DNA of 64,000 bases from Lyophyllum atratum (taxonomy: Eukaryota; Basidiomycota; Agaricomycetes; Agaricales; Lyophyllaceae): positions 1,922,001 through 1,986,000 of the forward strand of contig JACGCN010000005.1 of the NCBI GenBank assembly GCA_014905825.1. Direction: 5' to 3'. The position numbers and the translations under genes were made by a program. Below the pieces are notes generated by a model. It worked only from the letters and a program-made list of their open reading frames with translations, had not been told where the DNA came from and searched no databases. Shown here piece after piece: positions 44,162 through 55,491 of the stretch (positions are counted from its first letter, which is position 1; the number at the start of each line of letters is the position of its first letter).

Positions 44162-44990
44162 GACACACGGAATACAGACAAAGCAGACTATCATACAGGA
44201 CTAGCTGCCTCTTATCCTATTCATGTTTTCCGCTCCAGACAGTAATGCTCCACGGCTCAGTCTAGATGCACTCCCTAATGACCAACATGCTTGGTCAAAC
44301 AGTTAACACCATTGCACACATGGGGACGCTCATGCCCTCAATAAACCAGCGCTTAGAGACAGCAGCTGTGCTATTCTATCCTATTTTTCTTCTTATTATA
44401 GACCCAGTAATAAAATAAATAAATAATGTATGCTTTCAGGGCAGCATATGCGTGTAATTGAGTCAAAACTGCAACTTATATGGAGAAGCCTTCACCTTGG
44501 TGCCACCCTATAAAAGAGTGAGCACAGGGCGGTGTCAGGTCATGGTGCCGGAAGCCATTGCCAAACATACACAAGCAAAGGAGATCAGATTCCGGCGACA
44601 CTCATCTGTCCTGGATCTGCAATTTGCATGACAAAATGCAATATCTCTGGATCTGCAACAGATTCTGCTCCTAAAAGGACCAGAATTGATGCTTAGGAAC
44701 AGCCTGGTATGTTTCCACCTCATCAGTCCGATATTTTCTTGCTGATGGCAGTTACCAACAGCATGAAAGAGCAGATCTACACCACCTGGGCAATCACTGT
44801 TTCTCTCTGGCCTGAGGTGCGGGTGCTATGCCCTAATGGTACTCTGTCTAAGCAACTAGAAACTCTCCAAAAGCACGGCTTGCGATACTTCTTGAACGAT
44901 CATGTTCCCACCTTTGACACTTACTGCCGTCTGTATGAACTGGAAGGCTACCTCCAAGAAGATGCAGAGGCTGAGCATTATCACAACTCC
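44162..44990. other. Interval with one unexplained plus-strand frame
   Basis: A plus-strand frame 44709-45077 (MKEQIYTTWAITVSLWPEVR ...) is sensible in composition but overlaps the copia relic on the other strand; unrecognised. A TATA-like CTATAAAAG is at 44508. Nothing else seen. Confidence 0.3.
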
Positions 44991-45650
44991 TCAGTCCATC
45001 CAGACCTTCAACTCTATAGCTCTGAGCTCCTTGCCATTGACTATTGGCTTGAAAACTACAGAACCAACTCCAGCTGAATAAATAAGCATGTTGTCTGCTA
45101 ACCTGATTGGAATACAACAGGGGGTATAGTTGCGAACCCAATTTTGGTGAGGCGTCATGTGAGTAGTGGCGCCTGTGTCAATCCAATCAAAGTCAGCATG
45201 GAGCTGAAGCGGAGTAGAGAGAATCTGGGAGACGAGTACTTGCATTTCCGGCAAATTCCTCCGGGGTGTCCTTGGCTGCATTAGCCTGTTCTGAGCGCTT
45301 TTTCTGGCATGGCGTTTGTGCGTTGTCTTTAGCCTGCTTCTGTGCCCTTTGGTAAGCAAAGCATTTAGTCACATTATGACCAGGTTTGCCACAGAAGTCA
45401 CAAATTGCGTTGACTAGGGCTGCAGCCATGGCAATTGTGGAGGCAGAAGTGTCTGCAGCGCGACGACGTCGTTGGGTTTCCTCTGTAACAAAGGCTTGCT
45501 GAATGGTAGCTTGTCGAGTTTGTCAAGAAGGAGGAGAGACGAGGTGAAGTTGGAGAACTCTTCAGGCAGAGATCTAATGAGTGCCATGGAGGCTAGCTCA
45601 CTGTCCAATTCGTCAAAACAGATGGAAGTACACATGTAATCCACAACTTC
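44991..45650 (-). pseudogene. Ty1/copia relic: gag end, zinc knuckle, protease
   Basis: Read from 45650 down: FDELDSELASMALIRSLPEE FSNF (gag C-terminal part), knuckle CDFCGKPGHNVTKC, then protease DWIDTGATTHMTPHQNW (D-T-G with the ATSHM-like motif of copia) and SAGVGSVVF. Frames change at about 45420 and 45250. Pieces are in the normal copia order but the rest of pol is missing. The matching gag N-terminal parts lie on the opposite strand at 47125 and 48130. Confidence 0.85.
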
Positions 45651-47124
45651 GTCTTAATTCAGCCAGCCATCATATCGGTCGCGGAGCGCTTGCAGTAGAT
45701 CTCAATGATACAGCGTCTAAGGAATGACTTATTAGTCAGGTTGTTGATCTGCGAGATGAGAAACTACGCATGATGATACCATGAAGAAGCCCGTCGATGA
45801 GGTCTGGGTAGAATTTTACACCCACTGGATTGATATTGATAATGTCGGTTGGAGTCAGATCAGGTCAGATCCACCACCGGCCAACTTGCGACAGGGGTCA
45901 GGTGTCGCGAAGTTGGGCTGCATTCCCTGCGCCACAACAGAGACTCTTATAACTTGTTGGAAAGACGCGGCATTTGACAGAACCGGATTACATAGATCGA
46001 TTATTGACTCATGTTACTAACTCCTGGCCATGGTCTGAGGTTGGTCTGGGTGAACCGCTGACCAACCGACTTAAACGGAGGTCGAAATTCAACCCACTCG
46101 TTGTTTGCATCTGGTGCTACCGGTAGCAATCCACAAACATGATGGGACCTCCTGTGCATTCAAGGATGCAGCAATTAGGGAACACCCTATTGCTATGCAG
46201 CAGCCACGTTAACAGGACCCAGTGAGTAGGGACGACCCTATTGCTTGTACAGGATCGGGAGTGTGCTATTGCATGACCAGGTTGTCTAGCCACGTCCATC
46301 ACTTAGAATCAGACTTGGATCTAAGCCTGGAGTGCGCGAACACCAAGAATGGATGGTAAGTTTTATTCTGAGGAAGCCAAGTTGCTGTCTAACGTTGATC
46401 ATGTTTCAATTTGGGTAGGTAAATACAACTGGTAGGCTCATATCAGGCGAAGTAGTGGTGATCTATAAATACAACTGTTATGCTCGTATCCTTAGGTGAT
46501 GCAGTGACCGGTGGCAAACGTGATTGCATTTACGCTGCACCTCGTCGTCAGCAGACGGAAATCACTCGGCAAGAAAAGATAACGCACTTTCATAGTGTAG
46601 TTGTCTTCGGCCATCTTGGCCTTTTTGGTCTTCCTGCTGTTAGAAACGCCTTCTGGGCTATCTAATCTCGTTCCCAACCTATCTCCCATCAACCATCTTG
46701 ATGGTTGTTATTGTACAGCATTCCTGTGTTGCAGGCTGTGTTGGTTGCATCACCATCTTGATGGTGAGTTACTACACTGCCTGTTGACCAGATCAGTTTT
46801 AGCTACCATCTAACCAGTGCACACAGCCTCCTTGTTCGATTTTTTGATTCTCACTTGCCTTTATAGTGTGTGCAGCTCCCTTTAGTTACTTTGCCTTGGG
46901 CCTCTACCCTTTAGTGGGTGTTGCTTATAACCTACCTCAGAAATATTGCGGTAACCCCGTTGATCTGGAGGTGTTACAAGTGGGAAGTCATACCTTTACT
47001 ATACCTCGCCTTTTCTGCTGCACACATTCCTGAAGGCTCAAATTGGAACCCTGCCAGCTCATTATTGCTGGAACTTGGTTGTATTCCATTTGATTCATAG
47101 TTCAAAACACCCCAAAGCGCCATC
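45651..47124. other. Interval with dispersed repeat, no gene
   Basis: 46030-46130 resembles 49213-49325 (both hold TTCAACCCACTCG after a (T/A)AACGGAGGT motif). CACCATCTTGATGGT-type small inverted words occur at 46690-46770. The part just before 47125 may be the LTR/leader of the copia element, but I could not set its borders. Confidence 0.35.
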
Positions 47125-47275
47125 ATGTCATCATCCAATTCCAACACCACCAAACTTGGCTTTGCCAAACTCGATGCTACCAATTATCCCACCTGGTCAG
47201 GTGAAATGCATGTTGGGATTATGGTATCCCCGTTGCTTATCACCGCGTTTCGTTCACGTGACTCGTTGATATACC
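47125..47275 (+). pseudogene. Ty1/copia gag N-terminus
   Basis: MSSSNSNTTKLGFAKLDATN YPTWSGEM is the typical start of agaric copia Gag, then the frame drifts. Interrupted at about 47276 by another sequence; the next gag piece appears at 48130 on the same strand. Confidence 0.8.
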
Positions 47276-48129
47276 CCACGGCCTCTGCCTTTGCCATCCT
47301 CAGTTGTCCTTTCCTTTTCCCCCGACACTGAGGATGTACGTATATCACCTCGCTATTCATCTATTACTTACTCACTCACTCGATCCTAGCTCTATCGTTC
47401 TGCGTGTCTAGGTATAAATAAAGTTGTCCTTTCCTTTTCCCCCGACACTGAGGATCTCTATCGTTCTGCGTGTCTAGATTTCATAGGGCCATCAGGTTAT
47501 GGGCGCCCTAGATCTCAAGCACTAGGAACACCTCGTGTCTCGGAACCGACAACTCACCTTTTTCTAGACGTTTTGCCTCCGTTATCCCCATCGTTGTTGT
47601 CATCGATCAACACGATCCTAATCGATCGCGATTTTTCTTTATTGCCTCCGCTCTCCAACATGGCTGAAAACCCATTTGGACCGGGTCTCGATCAAACTGA
47701 TCTCACAAGTCCTTCCTCCACCTCAACGTCGCGAACCTCCACGACGACATCTCCCACGCTCGCTCCTTGGTCCCAGTCGCAACGGCATCCGCCCCAGTCA
47801 TCGGGTCTCCATCCTCCGCATGTATCTCCCTTACGTCCTAATTCTGATACATATCTTCTTCATAATCGTCCTCCCTCTTTAGCTACCTGGTGTCAGACCC
47901 AAGCCCGAAAATACCCTGTTGCTTATTCCGAACCCACTTACACTCCTGCACATGCCACCGCACCTGTTTACACTGATATCCCTGAACTTATTCCTCTTCC
48001 ACCTTCTTCCGTCGCATCGAGCATCCCACCCCTTCCTGCAGCTCCTCCGAATTCTTTCATGACTCCTCAACGTCCTCCCCATTCTTATCATTCACCCCAC
48101 ATGGGCGCATCCTCGCACCCCCACGGAAA
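47276..48129 (+). other. Insertion in the copia gag with a short direct repeat and a Ser/Pro-rich frame
   Basis: GTTGTCCTTTCCTTTTCCCC and the following CGACACTGAGGAT occur at 47303 and 47424; CTCTATCGTTCTGCGTGTCT at 47390 and 47457, so parts of an LTR-like segment are doubled. An ATG at 47660 opens a Ser/Pro/Thr-rich frame to 48163 (MAENPFGPGLDQTDLTS), possibly the N-terminal Gag of another retroelement. No enzyme domain is present. Confidence 0.4.
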
Positions 48130-48417
48130 ACGCTGCCGTGCATGCCTGGGAACTGCTAGCTGAGAAGGCAGCTGGTCACATCTACTTAATGGTCCAGCCT
48201 GACCAGAGGATCCATTTTTCAAGGCATCTCTGATGACTCTGTGCAGATGTGGAAAGCACTAGAGAAAGTAAAAGCGCCCGGCACTTGTTTAAATGCCTAT
48301 GACGACTTGTTCATCAGAAAGGAGGAAGAGGAGTCACTTCAAACTCTTATGAACAGAGTTGACCTGGCATTGTGTCGCATCAAGGATTTGCACCCTGCTT
48401 CCTTCAGCATTCACTGA
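48130..48417 (+). pseudogene. Ty1/copia gag middle part
   Basis: AWELLAEKAAGHIYLMVQPD, frame change near 48215, then GISDDSVQMWKALEKVKAPG and LNAYDDLFIRKEEEESLQTL: the UBN2/retrotran_gag region of copia. Broken by the frame change and a stop at 48417; it would be followed by the FDELDSEL piece now at 45650 on the minus strand. Confidence 0.8.
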
Positions 48418-49944
48418 TTGCGCGTCTCATCAGCCAGGCTTACCATAAAACGAACCTCGGTGTGTTACAACCACGGGATATGGGCATGGTGTCTTTGCGC
48501 CTGGTCGTTCCAGTGTCCGCGAATGTTCTGTCGGTCATCGGGCACGGGATCGCAGCTGATATTGCAGAGCTAGAGCTTGCGGATGAAGACGAACTTGCGC
48601 TGTATGTGTAGTCCTCTCTTCTCTTCATATATTATTCAAATCTATCTTCCAGATACAAAGTCGGTGACTCGAGGCATAACAAGTTCCTCGAGGCATAGCA
48701 AGTCCCGGTCGAGCCCACACAGCAGTCACAGATATTCGAGACAGACCCTATTCTTCATGGCGAGTCTATAGTTGGCTTGATTGGTTTGGCTCGTGTTGGC
48801 GGTCTAGAAAGTGTTCAGCCTCTCAATCGACATATCTCATGAACAGTTGTCTGGACAGGGTAATATAAAATGTGTCACCAGGTGTTACCCAGATGCACAG
48901 AGTGATATTTCCCTAAGTCTATAGCAGGTTTATAGTGTCTTGCATCTTCAGCAAGTGTGTCATTGTAGTAGACAGAGCTTTGTAATGTTGACACAGGAAA
49001 AGTGGTTACTCGGGAACTCATAGATTTGAGAGGACCAGTAATGGAAGAGGATACGGGACGTGGAATCAACAGCAGCAGGTGTTGTGACGGCACAGCACCC
49101 TACGAGGTTATCATTTCAATACCGTGGTGCGTCTCGATGCACTTTCTCAAAAACCTCGCTTATACTGTATCTATCTCATGCGCATCAACATCGTTGACCT
49201 TGCATTACATAAGTGGCAAACATTTTCCCACAACCACCGGACAACTCCAGGCCAAGGCTGAACCAACTGCCTTAACGGAGGTTGAAATTTCAACCCACTC
49301 GGTGTTTGCCTCTGGTGTAGGGGTCATTGAAACATCCTATGATCACAAGTTCAAGTTTCCACACCCCGGATGATTACATGATGTTGTGATTTTGCCAAGT
49401 CAAATTCACTACCTTCGAACCAATCTTCACTGCTCTTGATTTACTCATTCTACATCCTTAATCGTTGTGTTTTTGGGACACCCCGCACGCAACCTTCCAC
49501 ATCACCTTGACTTTTAGGACATCCCGCACGCGAGCATTCTGCATCCATTCAGTTATTGAGTTTTGGAACATCCCACATGCAACTAGGTTCAACTACAGCG
49601 ATGGACTCTGAAGTGGCGGCAGACTTGATACAGTATCAGGTCGCTCGTGTCCGGTATATGCACCATAACCTGACACCACATGGCAATGGACAACGAAGCA
49701 TATGTCTCCGTTTATTTTAGAACAATGGCTATGTGTCTAACTCGTTTTCCAGACCTGGTGATAGACAAATTGTGGACACGAACGGAGACATCCAATGATT
49801 TTCTACATTATAAGCCAACTTCCATGGAGATCTTCTTCTGACTGTTGTTGACTTAGATTTCACAATAAAACATACGGCAGATATATAGAGAGGGGAAATA
49901 CAACCTTTCATTCACCGAACTCGAGTCTTAATGTTCATGTTCCC
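48418..49944. other. Interval without recognisable genes
   Basis: A frame up to 48611 ends SVIGHGIAADIAELELADED, acidic and perhaps once coding. 49213-49325 is the partner of the repeat at 46030-46130. Otherwise nothing. Confidence 0.35.
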
Positions 49945-50773
49945 ATGTCCGACGACGGGAGATACCATTACAAGTCATTCTTTTGCAGGAATTATGCACT
50001 GAACAGACAGTACAACCCCGGATGGTGGATGACAGAATACGAGTGGATGGCGTTCACACCCTCAAATCTACCTTTGATAGTCGAACATCTGCATCACATC
50101 CCTCCTCACCTGCCCTTGGATGATGGCGGTGGGTATCGTCTGCCACCCGACATTGTCCAGAAATGGGAGCTTCTCAAATCGGTTTTGCTTCAAGCAATCA
50201 CTGCAATCAGGAAGCTCCACCACATTCCCGCCATCTTGCTGTTTTTCACTTCGAGTTCAAGTATCATGAACAAGCTAAACTTCACATATAGGCTCGAGAC
50301 TGGATGCTAACATGGACCGGGTTACCGTCATACGTGATTGCGATGTCAAAGAAAAACAGGCGGCTGCCTCAATGGCAGTCAGTCCTCAAACATGAAGGCT
50401 TTGATCTTCCCATCATTGACGCCATCACCACGTCCTGCATCTGTGACTTCAGTCCTTACACCCAGAGAGTGGGAACATTCTTGGATGTGGTTAGCCTAAT
50501 TACAAGGTCGTATTCTGGCTCCATAAGCTCGGCGTCCCGGTATGGTACCAGTGGAAAGACTATCACGCACACAATCCATTGTTGAAGGTCTTTGCCCCTC
50601 CTCCCTATATGCCTTCAATCACCACTTATGACTCAGCAATGCTGCCACGTTCTTCAACGCCTGTCCATGATTCGTTTGGGGCGGTGTTGGACGGTCCATC
50701 TGGCTGGAGCGAAGCACCAGAGACGATGTTTACAGCTACGGACATCGATACGGGTGAGATCTTTCCGAGCTGA
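49945..50773 (+). pseudogene. Broken agaric-specific protein gene
   Basis: Conserved-looking pieces in three frames: MSDDGRYHYKSFFCRNYALN ... KSVLLQAITAIRKLHH, then FHFEFKYHEQAKLHI-stop-ARDWMLTWTGLPSYV, LPQWQSVLKHEGFDLPI, VGTFLDVV, and after another shift KVVFWLHKLGVPVWYQWKDY HAHNPLL. The ending (PVWYxWG-like) is one that I have seen in many agaric hypothetical proteins. Two frame changes and one stop make it a pseudogene. Function unknown. Confidence 0.55.
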
Positions 50774-50876
50774 CGATGATCGAACTGGACTTGATATGCG
50801 GTGCATATGTTTGTGACATGGGTAAGGTTTCAGCTTCTTTCTGCCTTCCATAGCATGCTAACTTGTGATAATTATT

Positions 50877-51048
50877 GTTTATTTTCCAATCATTGACTTG
50901 CCGCCTCCTGCTGTACAATTTTCCGCCTCATTTCTGTAGCTTTTCACGTATATATTTGATGCACTATGTACTGGTACTAGGAGCGAAATAGATTCTGTTA
51001 ACCCACCCCTCACCCTGACCTCGTCCTCGAAGCCTGGTTTCCAACAAT
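50877..51048. repeat. 5'-truncated LTR related to the solo LTR at 5561
   Basis: TGTTTATTTTCCAATCATTG ... TGGTTTCCAACA matches the right three quarters of 5561-5762, with a small insertion before the end. Left end missing. Confidence 0.75.
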
Positions 51049-51194
51049 GGACAATATATAGAGAAGAAGGATTCCGAAGACGAACAAGAGAGATCAACAA
51101 TGCCATCATTGTTGAAGCCTCACAGTTGTGGCTGTGCTGAGCTTTGTCGGGTGACGTGGCAGGTGAACAAGAGTGTTCAGGGCATGCAGGCGAG

Positions 51195-51713
51195 CACAAG
51201 GTGCCCAGGACAATATTTTGATGAGACAAAGCCTGAAAATATTGTGAAGGTGCTCTTTGTGTGATAACACTATGATCAATGAACATATGATGGGCCCAAT
51301 TCTGTATTTTATCGAAAATCATAGTGTGAACAAATTCAGAATTCTTTCTCTAAAGATATGTAAAAAACCTTCACAATGTTTTCACAATATAATCAGTGAA
51401 GATTTTATAATATGTTCACAATATAGTCAGGTAGTCAAAATATTTTCACCATATTTTCACCATAGTCTGGAATACCTCACTATATTGTGAACATATTATG
51501 AAGTGTTCACTGATCATATTGTGAAAATATTGTGAATGTTTTTTTACATTTCTTTAGGGAAATAAATTCTGAATTTGTTCACACTATGATTTTCAACAAA
51601 ATACAAAATTTGCTTTACTATATGTTCACTTATCATAGTGGTGTTGCGCAAAGAGCACCTTCACAATATCTTCAGCCTTTGTTTCATCAAAATACTCTCC
51701 TGGGCACCTTGTG
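51195..51713. mobile_element. Foldback MITE, about 520 bp
   Basis: Left arm 51195-51365 (CACAAGGTGCCCAGGA ...) and right arm 51535-51713 (... TCCTGGGCACCTTGTG) are inverted repeats of about 170 bp with several mismatches, around an AT-rich centre of TATTTTCACAATAT-like words. No coding sequence. The AT-rich words resemble those at 25300-25800 and 27100-27560. Confidence 0.7.
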
Positions 51714-52529
51714 GAGGGCTATGGCTCCTAGGTGCCATCTCCAGGTCGTCAGGGGCCTGGGACAAGGGATGGTGGTGCAAACACGCACCTAGTGGCTCTC
51801 CCCCTGCATGGGTCTGCCCTGCTCGTTTCCCCAGCCATCCCATCGATGTTCGTCCGTCTTGAGCCATCACAGAGGCCGTGTGAGGTGTTACTGGTGCGCA
51901 GGTGGTGCCCGCGTGGTGTGGACTGCATCAGCTAATGCAATGGTGGTGGTGGTGCTGGTAGTGGTGGAAACGAGTCAACAACAAGTGTTGACAACGGCCT
52001 TGTTTGCTTACATGTACCGTGTGACTTTTGGTCGGTTCCGACCAGTTGGGACTGGTCCTGACCGGTTGTGACAGGCCGGCATTTCCGAGGAACCGCAACC
52101 ACCGGCTTTGACAATCAGCCGCAACCACAACCGCAAGTCTGGTTGTTTCTGGTTGCGGTCCGGTCAGGTTGCAGTAGCTACGTTCAAAGTTGAGCCGCGA
52201 CCGTCGTGGTTGCGGTCGCGGCTCGTCATGTGACGTTATTTTTGAGAGTCCGATCCCAACGCCGCTGCGAGCATTACAGCACCGTGATTTATTGTCGATA
52301 AATCATTCTCCCCGCGATAATGGCTACTGAGCAGGCACACCAAGAGCTTATTAACACTTATCTGGCCCTGATGCTCTCCCGTAACATTTTTACACCTTAT
52401 CAAAGCCTGGAAGAGGCCTGTAATCAGTTCAATGTCGATGTCAGCATCATCACTGCAATACATGAAACTCGCTATCTAAACGGGCGCGATCATCCCCTTC
52501 CTCTTCCAAAAGTTGAATCCTGTAGACTA
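51714..52529. other. Interval with AACCGCAACC / ACCGGT word clusters
   Basis: 52010-52230 is dense in GGTCGG, ACCGGTTG and AACCGCAACC in both orientations, like hAT subterminal regions, but I find no ends. A short frame from 52320 (MATEQAHQELINTYLALMLS) looks protein-like, perhaps a first exon, but is cut by the solo LTR at 52530. Confidence 0.4.
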
Positions 52530-52859
52530 TGTTAGAATCTATACCGTAGTGTAGAGTCTATGATCAGACTAAGTGATAAGGAAGAATAAACCTCAGTCCG
52601 GTATAAGTGACTTTATTGATAAGATCATACCTAAGTGATAAGGAAGAATAAACTATGGTATGATCAGTAAAGGTAAGTGTGTGTGATAAGAGAAAGTGGC
52701 TCACCCTCAGTCCGGTATAAGTGACTGAGGGTGCCCGAGTATGTACAGTAGGTATATATATGTAGATGTGAGATAAAGAGACCTTTATGTTCTGTATGAT
52801 AAAGAGACCGTGATAAGCGACACTCACAAAGGGTGTTTGCGGTGTCTCAATTCCTAACA
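52530..52859. repeat. Solo LTR, 330 bp, TSD GACTA
   Basis: Starts TGTTAGAATC and ends ATTCCTAACA; GACTA stands directly on both sides (52525-52529, 52860-52864). Internally TAAGTGATAAGGAAGAATAA and CTCAGTCCGGTATAAGTGAC each occur twice. A second LTR family, unrelated to the one at 5561. Confidence 0.88.
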
Positions 52860-52962
52860 GACTACACATGGGCATTTTCGTTTAATCTCCCTCTCGTTTA
52901 CTTATTATTTCTTGACTTGGAGATATGCTGGTTCAGGGGGGAGTGTTAGAAACGAGTTCCCA

Positions 52963-53590
52963 AAGCTGGGCAGATACACCTGGCATGGGAGTATGCTCAG
53001 GACCCGCAGGATCACGATCGCTTTGCTCAGATGCTTCGTGTTTCCCCGCATATCTTTGAAACCATCCTCTCGCTTATCAAGCATCATCCTGTGTTTACCA
53101 GCAATTCGAACGTTCCTCAGGCACCTGTTGAGGTGCAACTTGCAGTCACTCTCTATCGCCTGGGCCGGTGCCTCTATACAAGATGTTGCAGGCATGGCTG
53201 GCTATTCGGAAGGCTCCGTGGAGAACTTTACACACCGTTGCTTTGAGGCAATCGAATCTCTTCAGGAGGTTTTTGTTGGGAAGCTTACCACAGAGGAGAA
53301 GGAGAGGGAGAAGAGGTGGATTGATGATCAGCTTGGGTTCAAAGGGGCATGGCGAGATGGTTGGTTGATGTACGATGGGACAATCGTGGTGCTATATCGA
53401 CGTCCAGGTCTGAATGGGGATGCTTATTTTACCCGCAAAGAAAACTACGGGCTGAATGTCCACGTATGTTCTGTACCTCACCATATCTACTATATCCAAT
53501 TAAGTTTTATTAGATTGGCAATGGCTGTGCAGGGTATGTACCATATAGCCACATGCATTCCTGTCATTTTCAGCCTTGAAAGTCTGAAAT
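52963..53590 (+). pseudogene. PIF/Harbinger-type DDE transposase relic
   Basis: Frame 1 from 52963: FAQMLRVSPHIFETILSLIK and VQLAVTLYRLG; then a frame change near 53165 and frame 2: GASIQDVAGMAGYSEGSVEN F, and DGWLMYDGTIVVLYRRPG, GDAYFTRKENYGLNVH. This is the helix-turn-helix plus first catalytic Asp (in YDGT) of the DDE_Tnp_4 family. A GTATGT...TTATTAG interval after NVH looks like an intron, followed by IGNGCAG. The later catalytic Asp and Glu are not found. At the frame change the usual YGN before GAS is missing, so it is a deletion. Dead, truncated element. Confidence 0.75.
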
Positions 53591-53704
53591 TGGGCAAGAT
53601 TTGGCCAAGTTATGACTGAGACAATATTTTCTTTGTGCTTAGACTGATAGTAATTGTAATTTCTCAATAACTTTGTCATTTCTTATCCGTTTATTGTGAC
53701 CCAG

Positions 53705-53912
53705 GGCTTGTTTTGAAGCTCACGGATAGCTGGACCTGGTTCCAAACCAGCAATCAGTTGCAACCGGTCCACAACCAGTTGCAACTGCAAACGACCAGTT
53801 GTGAACAAGTCCAGTTGCAGTTGCTCATATTTTTCAACTGCAACAACCAGTTGAAGTCCAGTTGCTCAAAAATTAGGCAAAAAACCGGACTCAACTTGAC
53901 TTCAACTAGAAG
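53705..53912. repeat. hAT-like short repeat with AACCAGTTGCAAC words
   Basis: Ends ...GGCAAAAAACCGGACTCAAC TTGACTTCAACTA, close to the right end of the MITE at 6202-6839. Inside are many CAGTTGCAAC and ACCAGTTG words. Left end and target duplication not clear. Confidence 0.5.
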
Positions 53913-54110
53913 TCGTCGGGGCGCTGGTGCCATTCCGTTTGGGGTCCAGCTGGCCCAATCCCAGTGGTAACTGCAATAGGAGTCACGTTTGGACGAGAAG
54001 CGTACAGGGCATGGAGTCGCGGAAAATATGGCCAGACCCTGACGATTTCATCTAGAATGCACATTAAGTATTGAAAGACAGTTAAAAGATAGAACACTGA
54101 ACACATACCT

Positions 54111-54360
54111 AGTGTTTGAAAGTCCGGTCCAGATCGGTTTTTTTTGCCTAAAATGGAAAGCCTGAACCCGAGCCCGGTTACAGGAATCCTCAAAAACCAA
54201 AAGCCCAGGCCTGGACTGCAAAAAACCGGTCGCAATCAGTCACAATCAGGCTTGTAACTGGTTTTGACCGGTTCTGACCGATTTCGGGTTTAACCAGTCC
54301 TGACTGGTGTTAACCGGTCACGTACCAGTTATAACCGGGTAGATCTACTTTTGACGGTCA
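54111..54360. repeat. Left end of another hAT-like element
   Basis: TAGTGTTTGAAAGTCCGGTC matches the left TIR at 6202, followed by ACCGGT / GACTGGT word clusters up to about 54345. No right end found. Confidence 0.5.
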
Positions 54361-54663
54361 GAATAGTACCTGGGTCTGTGAAAAACAAAGAAGAACTGAT
54401 GGAGTCACAATCAAATTACAATCAAAGGTTTCAAAGTCAGTATTGCGAACTCGTTTTGACCATAGCTCAGTCATTGCTTGACCGTTTTGGATGAAAATTG
54501 GTTAATTCTAGAGGTATTTGGAAGGGCGTTGGTGTAGTATATACCCGTGAGGAATGGCCGGTCCATGACCGGTCACGACTGGTCTTTTGCAGTTATGCAC
54601 TTTTAGAAAAATTGTCAGGAGATGGTTTTTGGATGTTATCTTTTCTTTTATCTGATCTACTTT
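54361..54663. other. Noncoding interval
   Basis: No gene; one further ACCGGTC cluster at 54557-54585. Confidence 0.35.
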
Positions 54664-54983
54664 TGTTATCTAATCACACATCTTATCCGCCTCATGGACA
54701 ATGCACCGTTACCATGCACAACTGTGCATTTAATATAGCTGACTCAGACTTATGTATATGACATCATGCACAGCGCCTCATGGCTAAAGCATGGACAGTA
54801 GTTAGCAGGTATATAAACTCTAATATTATGCCTAGAGTCCTCATTCGAGTTCTCTTAGGATTTCCACTATAACCTAGTGTGCGACCTTAAGACTATATGA
54901 ATAACCTTGCTTCTCTTCTCTTCTAGTAGAGTGATTCTTGTGGGAGCCCGCTTGCAGCCTTTGGTTGTAGTGTTGCCCTAACA
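54664..54983 (+). repeat. Possible 5' LTR of the truncated gypsy element
   Basis: TGTTATCTAATC ... GTTGCCCTAACA, 320 bp with short inverted ends, a TATATAAA at about 54810 and a gag gene downstream. No 3' LTR to confirm the borders, and no TGG primer site directly after it. Confidence 0.4.
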
Positions 54984-55491
54984 GAAGAACTCGAATCCAC
55001 TTTCACGCTCTCCCACGTTTCGCATTCTCGGTACGATTCTCATTGCCGTCTCACACACTAACAAATCTTTTTCCCCTATCCTCATCACTACTCCACCCGC
55101 ATCATTCACTGCCCGCTACTAGTTTCCATTAGTAGTTGTGTGCCCTTCTTAGTACTCCCAGTGAGTAAGACAAGCGCTCGTTTGAGGAACTAGTAACATT
55201 GAGTCCGACTAGTCCGAGAGTAGCTATAAGGAAGCTGGTAGACCTTCGGGGAAGCCACTTCGCCTAGGCCGGGTACGTGAAGAGCAGACCCGGGTAGGTT
55301 CTTACAGCAAAAAGGAGTATTGCCTTGCGGCTTGCTTACAGCACATTTCTATCGTTTCATACCTAAGGTCCACCTCGGGGTCGTGCGCCCTGACCAAGGT
55401 GCTATCGAGTTTCCATCATGTTCCATACATACCGAAACCCTTCCGTTATCACCTTCCTCTCCACATCATCTCCATCTTCCAATCCCATGCT
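54984..55491 (+). other. Leader region before the truncated gag
   Basis: About 500 bp between the putative LTR and the gag start; GC-balanced, no frames of note. A 5' leader of this length fits gypsy elements. Confidence 0.35.

Noticed and set aside
45781..46020. 79-codon plus-strand frame
   Set aside because: Short, no family resemblance and lies in a decayed repeat region.
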